DNA from: Kineosporia sp. NBRC 101731
GTDB taxonomy: Bacteria > Actinomycetota > Actinomycetes > Actinomycetales > Kineosporiaceae
Assembly (NCBI RefSeq): GCF_030269305.1
Contig: NZ_BSTC01000008.1
Location: 298,095 to 362,094 of the forward strand
Direction: 5' to 3'
Length of the DNA: 64,000 nt
Shown here: piece after piece, positions 58,785-64,000 of the stretch
Layout of the letters: each line of letters opens with the position of its first letter
How positions within the stretch are numbered: the first letter of the stretch is position 1
Notes under the pieces: generated by a model
What the model was told of the DNA's origin: nothing
The model's database searches: none
What the model saw: the letters and a program-made list of their open reading frames with translations, nothing else
Made by a program: the position numbers and the translations under genes

Positions 58785-61700
58785 GTGCAGCCCAGCAGCC
58801 TCATCCTCCTTGCCATAGTGCTGGTGTGGGCTGCCTACCTGGTGCCGCACTGGGTGAGGCGTCGTGACGAATTGTCACAATCGCGCGGTCATGATCGGTT
58901 CTCCAGTGGTCTGCGCGTTCTGAAGCGGCGCGAGCGTTCCGGGGGCTCCGGCCGATCCGGTGATCCGCTGCTGACGTCCCCGCGGGTGATCGTCGATACC
59001 GACGGCGAACTGCTCTACATCCCGGCCGACAAAATGCTCTCCGAGCGGCTGACCGGGTCGTCGATGAACCTGCCGCAGAGCGCCCGGCCGGGTGAGACGC
59101 TGATCGCTTCGCAGTCGCCCGAGGGTTCGGCCTCCCAGCTTGAGGACGCACACCACCTCCAGTCCGCGGACGCCTCAGCTCACGCTTCCGTGGGCGGGGT
59201 AGGGGGTGACCAGGCTTCGGAGGGCCAGGTTCCGGAGAGCCAGGTGCCGGGGGGCAAGGTTCTGGAGGGCCAGGTGCCGGAGGACCAGGTTCCGGGGGGC
59301 AAGGCTTCGGTGAGCAGGGTTCCGGAGGCTGGAGCGCCGGTGGGTGGAACCGGCAGCGATATGGACGAACTGGAGGCGGGACTGCTCGCCGGGTTCGGGC
59401 TGGCCGCTGCTTCCAGACCTTCTACGACCTCCGCGACTCAGGAGCCCGAGGCGCCGGGCTGGTCGGACCTGGTCGGTAATACGCCGAAGACAACAGCGGC
59501 TCCCTGGACCGGAAGGCCCGAGCAGGCAGAGGAAGCTGGGCAGGCTGGGCAGGCTGGGCAGGCTGGGCAGGCTGGGCAGGCTGGGCAGGCTGGGCAGGCT
59601 GGGCGGACCGTCGAGGCCGATCAGGCGGGAGCGGCCACCACCTCAACCAGGGGAGCCAAGGCCAAGAGCGCCAGGTCTGAGAGCGCTAGGTCCGAGAGCG
59701 CCAGGTCTGAGAGCGCTAGGTCCGAGAGCGCCAGGTCTGAGAGCCCCAGGACGGAGAAGGCCAGGACGGAGAAGGCCAGGACTGAGGCGAATGCCGAAGC
59801 TGGTGTGGTGTCCGCGGCTGGGACGGCGCCCGAGATGTCGGGCGTCACGGCGGCCGCACCGTCCAAGGCTTCCGACGAAGAGATGGCAGAACTCGAGGCC
59901 GGACTGTTGGCCGGGTTCGGCCTGGACCCCCGTGACATGCCGTCGTTCGGGGAGAGCGGACCGGGCGCGGAGGGTCAGCAGGGCGCGGAGGGTCGGCAGG
60001 GTGTGAAGGGCCGACTGGACGCGGAGGGCCGGCCTGGCACGGAGAGTCGACTGGGCGCAGAGAACCTTCAGCAGACCAACCCGGTGACAGCGACAACCGA
60101 CGCGTCGGACCGGACCAGGGCGGAAGGCTACCGGCCGGCAACGCAGGATCAAGCGGCGTCTCTCGGTACACCCCTGGTTCCCCAGGTCCAACTGCCGCCC
60201 ACGGTGCAAGCACCCCCGGAGCCCGCTCAGCCACGGCAGAAACGCCAGCAGCAGGTGTCCGCGCCGCTGAACCCCTCTCCGCCTGAGGCCTATAGCGAGA
60301 CCGGGACTCATAGCGAGACCGGGACTCATAGCGAGACCGGGACTCATAGCGAGACCGGGACTCATAGCGAGACCGGGACTCATAGCGAGACCGGGACCCA
60401 TAGCGAGACCACGACCTACAGCGAGACCGAGACCTACGCCCCGACCGGGACCTACAACCCGTCCGGGGCTCAGTCGCATGGTGAGCCCTACGACCAGGCC
60501 GCGCCCACCGCGCAAACCGGCTACGCCTCCCGGAACGTGGCTACCCGGGCCGAGATGCCGGCGATCGACCCGAGCGACGTGGACGACGAACCCGCCTGGG
60601 TGATCGAGCCTCCGGCCGCGTCCGTCATGGTTCCGGTCACTACTTCGGCGCCGATCTCGGAGAGCGCCGAAGTGGCGCAGGTGTCGTTCCAGGAACTTCT
60701 GGGCCGTCCCGGGTCCGAACGGCAGGCGTCCCGCAACCGTATTGGTCACGGCGGTCAGCCCCGGCACTCGGGCCGATCCAGCGTTTCGGGTCAGGCTGGC
60801 GTTTCGGGTCAGGCCAGTGCTTCGGGTCAGGCCAGTGCTTCGGGCCAGGCCCGCACTTCACGGCGGCCCGGCCGCTCTGATCAGGTTTTCGACCAGGCCG
60901 CTGATACCGCCCGGGTAGCCGGCGCGACCCCGGAAAACAGTTCTGGTGGGACGGGTACGTCCAGCGAACCAGGTAGTTCCGGTCGAACCCGCCCGGCGGG
61001 TGCCACAGCGCAGACCAGTCGCTCCGGCCCGGTGGACAGTCCTAGCCAGGCAGACACTTCAGACCGGGCAAGCGGTTCAGCTCAGGCAAGACGTTCGAGC
61101 GAGGGAAACAGCTCAGGTCCAGTAGACGGTTCCGGCCAGGTAAAGGGGTCGGCCCAGGGAAGTGGTTCGGGGCAGGGACGTGGTTCGGGCCAGGTAGGCA
61201 GCCCGGGGCAGGTACACGGTTCGGGGCAGGCCAGAGATACGGGCTCGGTAGACCATTCACGTCGGGCAGGCAGTTCTGAGCGGGACGGCAGTCCGGATCA
61301 GACCGGTCAGCCGGACCGGACCGCCGCGACCTACAGCCAGGCCGACCTCGACCAGGCCCTGCTGAGACGGGCTAATCTCGAGCGGGCCGACCTGGACCAG
61401 CATCTGGAACAGCGTGAGTCGGATGACGAAGCGACAGATCCCGAGTCCACGCTCACCACCACCGATCTTGACGCGGCAAGGCTGAGCGCCAGGGTTGCGG
61501 CGAGACGTCGGGCGCGCAGTATGACGGTGCTTCTGGTTTCGACCATGGGAGCCTGGGTCTTTGCCTTGGTGGGACCGGTACCCCTCTTCGTCCCGATTGC
61601 TGTAACTCTCCTGCTGGCGGCCAACGGTGTCGCCTCGCGGACTGCCGCCGTGCGTAGCCGGGAGACGCTCACCATGCTCGCCGCGCACCTGTACGCCGCC

Positions 61701-62051
61701 GAGATGGCCCGCGAGCACGCAGAGCGCCGCCGCCAGACCGCGGCCCGACTGCGCGCCCGGGCGGAGGCTGAAGCAGAGGCCGCCAAACCGGTGCCGGAGC
61801 GTGTGTCCCGCCGCAACGCCGCGGTCACCGGCGACACCTGGGATCCGGTACCCGTGCCGAAGCCCACCTATCAGCTCAAGCCAGCGGTGCACCGTAGGCC
61901 ACCTCCGCCCCTGGAAGAGCCGGTGGAGAAGCCGCAGACACCGGCCGCCTCCGACCAGTCGCGCAGCACGATGCCGCGACGGGCAGCCGACATCGAGCGC
62001 ATCCTCAAGCTCGACGAAGACCCGGAACGTCCCCGCGCGGTCAACGAGTAG
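58785..62051 (+). CDS. glpR: GlpR/SepX divisome membrane protein, massively repeat-expanded
   Basis: 1088 residues. The N-terminus LILLAIVLVWAAYLVPHWVR plus RRDELSQSRG is the SepX/GlpR signature: one membrane helix, then a basic strip. The C-terminal 250 residues hold an acidic/helical stretch, two membrane segments (MTVLLVSTMGAWVFALVGPV; LFVPIAVTLLLAANGVA) and a basic tail ending KLDEDPERPRAVNE. GlpR is the receptor of Glp in corynebacteria, and SepX stabilises Streptomyces septa. Usual sizes are about 300-450 residues. Here some 700 residues of GQA, RSESA, SETGTH and SGQAS repeats are inserted. GTG 58785 lies six bases after TAGCGT. Confidence 0.85.
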   Translation: MQPSSLILLAIVLVWAAYLVPHWVRRRDELSQSRGHDRFSSGLRVLKRRERSGGSGRSGDPLLTSPRVIVDTDGELLYIPADKMLSERLTGSSMNLPQSARPGETLIASQSPEGSASQLEDAHHLQSADASAHASVGGVGGDQASEGQVPESQVPGGKVLEGQVPEDQVPGGKASVSRVPEAGAPVGGTGSDMDELEAGLLAGFGLAAASRPSTTSATQEPEAPGWSDLVGNTPKTTAAPWTGRPEQAEEAGQAGQAGQAGQAGQAGQAGQAGRTVEADQAGAATTSTRGAKAKSARSESARSESARSESARSESARSESPRTEKARTEKARTEANAEAGVVSAAGTAPEMSGVTAAAPSKASDEEMAELEAGLLAGFGLDPRDMPSFGESGPGAEGQQGAEGRQGVKGRLDAEGRPGTESRLGAENLQQTNPVTATTDASDRTRAEGYRPATQDQAASLGTPLVPQVQLPPTVQAPPEPAQPRQKRQQQVSAPLNPSPPEAYSETGTHSETGTHSETGTHSETGTHSETGTHSETGTHSETTTYSETETYAPTGTYNPSGAQSHGEPYDQAAPTAQTGYASRNVATRAEMPAIDPSDVDDEPAWVIEPPAASVMVPVTTSAPISESAEVAQVSFQELLGRPGSERQASRNRIGHGGQPRHSGRSSVSGQAGVSGQASASGQASASGQARTSRRPGRSDQVFDQAADTARVAGATPENSSGGTGTSSEPGSSGRTRPAGATAQTSRSGPVDSPSQADTSDRASGSAQARRSSEGNSSGPVDGSGQVKGSAQGSGSGQGRGSGQVGSPGQVHGSGQARDTGSVDHSRRAGSSERDGSPDQTGQPDRTAATYSQADLDQALLRRANLERADLDQHLEQRESDDEATDPESTLTTTDLDAARLSARVAARRRARSMTVLLVSTMGAWVFALVGPVPLFVPIAVTLLLAANGVASRTAAVRSRETLTMLAAHLYAAEMAREHAERRRQTAARLRARAEAEAEAAKPVPERVSRRNAAVTGDTWDPVPVPKPTYQLKPAVHRRPPPPLEEPVEKPQTPAASDQSRSTMPRRAADIERILKLDEDPERPRAVNE
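59535..59604. repeat. 9-bp minisatellite (GCTGGGCAG) inside glpR
   Basis: Nearly eight exact copies of GCTGGGCAG encode Ala-Gly-Gln repeats. The lack of any drift suggests recent expansion. Confidence 0.95.
59664..59787. repeat. 15-bp minisatellite inside glpR
   Basis: Units of the type GAGAGCGCTAGGTCC / GAGAGCGCCAGGTCT alternate about six times (ARSES repeats), then change to GAGAAGGCCAGGACG (ARTEK) for two to three copies. Alternation of two variants suggests a 30-bp higher-order unit. Confidence 0.9.
60289..60415. repeat. 18-bp minisatellite inside glpR
   Basis: About seven copies of CATAGCGAGACCGGGACT encode SETGTH. Five are identical and the edges are degenerate (ACCACGACC). Confidence 0.95.
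60782..60855. repeat. 18-bp minisatellite inside glpR, second type
   Basis: Four copies of the unit TTCGGGTCAGGCCAGTGC (SGQAS repeats), with two base variants. More diverged relatives (GGTTCGGGGCAGG) continue to about 61235. Confidence 0.85.
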
Positions 62052-62411
62052 TTCTCCGCAATGGGATGTACCGGGGTGCCGTGACGGATCGAGTCGCGGA
62101 GGCCGCCCGTCGCGGTGGCCGTTCTGGGTCGGCCAGGAGACTGCACCGGTCAAGGACACCCGGCGGACCGGTCGGCCGATGCATAGCAGTCCTGGACGGA
62201 TCAGCGCTCGCATGGGTTCCCGGCGAGGGTCGCCTCAGGCATCAAGGACGCCCTGACGGCGCAGACTTTCATAGGCATGGCTATCTCCGGAGTCCGGTTC
62301 ACACGATGACTGGGTTCACACGATGACTGGGTTCACACGATGACTGGGTTCGCAGGATGACCGGGTTCGCAAGATGACTGGTGCGGGCGGCGGCAGGTGC
62401 GGTGATGCTGT
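62052..62411. repeat. Gene-free stretch with a 17-bp tandem repeat
   Basis: The 360 bp between glpR and the convergent HNH gene hold no supported gene. GGTTCACACGATGACTG and variants (GGTTCGCAGGATGACCG, GGTTCGCAAGATGACTG) repeat five times at 62296-62380. The outer copies differ from the identical first three. Confidence 0.85.
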
Positions 62412-64000
62412 TCAGAAGGGCGGCTCCCCCGGGTCTTCTTCCTGGACTTCAGATGCAGGACCAACACGGGGATCGAGTCGCATCAGTTCCTTCTCCCAAT
62501 CCTCGTGGCGGATGCGGTCCCGGGTGGCGCGGTCGGGTTCGCCGGGTAGCGGTTCGGGAATCTCGATGTGGTGCTGGCCCAGGCGGCTGCGCCATTCGAT
62601 GGTTCCTTCTGGATAGGGCTCGTCGGGGCGGGTCAGGCGCGGTGTCCAGGCTGCGTGGGTCTTGAGGCGATGGTGGAATCGGCACAGCGGGACAAGGTTG
62701 CAGGGGCAGGACTTTCCACCTTTGGCGAAGGGAATGGCATGGTCGACGTCGCATTGTGCGGCGTCGCGGCCACAGCCGGGGTGGACACACTGCTGGAAGC
62801 GTCCCAGGACTTTGTCGATGACGCTCTGGCGCGGTTTGTAGCGGGGTGAGGTCTCGGTGCAGTTGGCTTGATCGCCCGGTCCGTGGGCGTGTTGACCGGT
62901 AGTCCCATGGACCGGGATGACGATGACCTGGCCGGCTTGGCGGGCGATCTCCCGGGCGAGGTCGGCGGGGATGGTGCCGGATCGTTTGAGTTCGCCGGGC
63001 AGATCGTTGGTTCCTCGCAGAGTGTCGAGGCTGATGGTGACGACCAGGACGGGCTTGCGGCCCTGCTGGCTGGGCAGTGATGGCGGCAGCCACCAACCGA
63101 GAACGGCTGGGGTGTCCGTCGTGACGAGGTCGGACGATGGCGAGTCGTCGGAGGGATCCGCCCCGTCGGAGGTAGTTGGCGGAACCGGTGAGGTCGAGGC
63201 ATGAGAAGGAATCGGGGCGTCGGACGTGGCCTGAGTATCCGAAGGTTCCCGATCCTTTGATGAGTGCGGGTGAGCGGTCGCGCCGGCTGCGTCCGGGAGG
63301 CTCCGATGGTCAGGCACGTTCGTTCTCCCTGAACGGTCCTGGGCACCTGGCTCACTGGTGGTGCCTGACCTACTGGTGGTGCCTGACCTACTGGTGGTGC
63401 CTGACCGACTCGTGGTGCCTGACCTACTGGTGGTGCCTGACCTACTGGTGGTGCCTGACCGACTCGTGGTGCCTGACCGGCTACTGGCGCCTGACTGGCT
63501 CGGGGTGCCTGAAGAGTGTTGTCGGTCAGAGCTGCTGGGTGTGCCTGCTCCCGGGCATCCGTTGGACGGGTTTGCTTCACCGGATGCGTTCGGGGCTCCA
63601 GAGGGAGTCCGGGTGTGAGGAGAAGCCTGCGTTTCCGGTCCCGTGGCATTCCCGGAGGAAGCCGCTTGCCCGGAAGGGATCGGGGCGTCGGGGTGGTCGT
63701 GGGATACGACGCGCCCGCCGAAGGTGTCTGCGGGGTCGGGCGGCACGGGGATGAAGGGCAGGGGGTAGTGGTGATGGATGGCGTGGAAGATGGCTACGAG
63801 GGCGTCGGCTCGGCGTTCTTGGTGGGTACGGGGGTCTGGGTTTCCGGCACGGCGTGCGTAGTCGCGGCAGGCGTCGGCCAGGGCGTCCAGGACGGAGTGG
63901 ATGAGCATCACGTGGTCGGCGGAGAGGGTGGCTTCGAGTCGGCCCATGCCCTCAGGTAGCGGGGAGGCGTAGACGCAGCGTTCTTTCATGCGGGCTTCGC
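62412..64000 (-). CDS. HNH endonuclease with DUF222, partial at the window edge
   Basis: At least 525 residues are visible and the frame continues past the window edge (EARMKE before the internal Met). The N-terminal part is the end of a DUF222 domain (LSADHVMLIHSVLDALADAC). A long Ser/Thr/Gly linker with SGTTSR repeats follows, then RQSVIDKVLGRFQQCVHPGC. The HNH core is CDVDHAIPFAKGGKSCPCNL with LCRFHHRLK. DUF222-HNH proteins are abundant, repeated genes of actinobacteria; their substrate is unknown. It is convergent with glpR. Confidence 0.9.
   Translation of the reverse strand, partial: EARMKERCVYASPLPEGMGRLEATLSADHVMLIHSVLDALADACRDYARRAGNPDPRTHQERRADALVAIFHAIHHHYPLPFIPVPPDPADTFGGRVVSHDHPDAPIPSGQAASSGNATGPETQASPHTRTPSGAPNASGEANPSNGCPGAGTPSSSDRQHSSGTPSQSGASSRSGTTSRSGTTSRSGTTSRSGTTSRSGTTSRSGTTSRSGTTSEPGAQDRSGRTNVPDHRSLPDAAGATAHPHSSKDREPSDTQATSDAPIPSHASTSPVPPTTSDGADPSDDSPSSDLVTTDTPAVLGWWLPPSLPSQQGRKPVLVVTISLDTLRGTNDLPGELKRSGTIPADLAREIARQAGQVIVIPVHGTTGQHAHGPGDQANCTETSPRYKPRQSVIDKVLGRFQQCVHPGCGRDAAQCDVDHAIPFAKGGKSCPCNLVPLCRFHHRLKTHAAWTPRLTRPDEPYPEGTIEWRSRLGQHHIEIPEPLPGEPDRATRDRIRHEDWEKELMRLDPRVGPASEVQEEDPGEPPF
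63354..63513. repeat. 18-bp minisatellite inside the HNH gene
   Basis: About eight copies of CTGGTGGTGCCTGACCTA / CTCGTGGTGCCTGACCGA encode, on the minus strand, SGTTSR repeats in the linker before the nuclease domain. Confidence 0.95.

Noticed and set aside
59535..60415. CRISPR array
   Set aside because: Repeats are 9-18 bp, directly adjacent without spacers, and encode in-frame low-complexity protein.

Overview
The window is high-GC DNA with long codon-biased reading frames, GTG and TTG starts and ATGA/GTGA stop-start overlaps. Gene families (CGNR regulator, galU-glp-rimJ-glpR block, DUF3105, HNH/DUF222 nuclease) point to the Actinomycetota; a Kineosporiaceae-like organism is plausible but not proven. 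All of it looks chromosomal. I see no integrase, complete insertion sequence, CRISPR array or rRNA.

Left part (0-14 kb). A partial gene and tRNA-Arg(CCT) precede two tandem structured RNA elements (877-973 and 982-1120). I read these as bacterial Y RNAs (YrlA type) whose distal ends imitate tRNA. Three kilobases further lies rsr, the bacterial Ro60 (TROVE plus vWA) protein that such RNAs bind, so this is probably a Ro60-Y RNA ribonucleoprotein locus. Between RNAs and rsr sits a solitary adenylation-carrier-thioesterase enzyme. DUF305-type proteins, a YtcJ-like amidohydrolase and a complete peptide ABC transporter (with a permease-ATPase fusion) follow.

Middle (14-37 kb). Asparaginase, two tandem GNAT acetyltransferases, an XRE-type regulator translationally coupled to a glycosyltransferase-like gene, membrane proteins, a CGNR regulator, an SDR oxidoreductase, SurE and a Tat-exported PhoD phosphatase. 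The urease genes are split: ureF-ureG-ureD run rightward at 25-27.5 kb, and ureA-ureB-ureC run leftward at 34-31.7 kb. No ureE is present. Secreted proteins, DUF1232, an AbrB-family transporter, a DUF3105/DUF305 pair and a NUDIX hydrolase surround them.

Right part (37-64 kb). A giant helicase-like protein with a degenerate P-loop, a secreted trefoil-like protein, an SRPBCC protein, mscL, a CpaB/SAF protein, a frameshifted DUF3800 gene, an FmdB zinc ribbon, ribD, a Kef/CvrA antiporter, a penicillin acylase, 5-formyl-THF cyclo-ligase and a membrane diguanylate cyclase. A compact operon galU-glp(moeA-like)-moaC-mogA-rimJ-glpR follows; it links UDP-glucose and molybdenum-cofactor genes to the Glp-GlpR (SepX) divisome pair. 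GlpR is greatly expanded by tandem repeats. The window ends in an HNH/DUF222 nuclease that also carries minisatellite repeats.

Across the window, a dispersed palindromic repeat built on TTTTGCATGATCACG occurs at three loci and twice supplies the stop codon of the neighbouring gene. Several genes appear leaderless, with a TANNNT hexamer 6-7 nt before the start codon.
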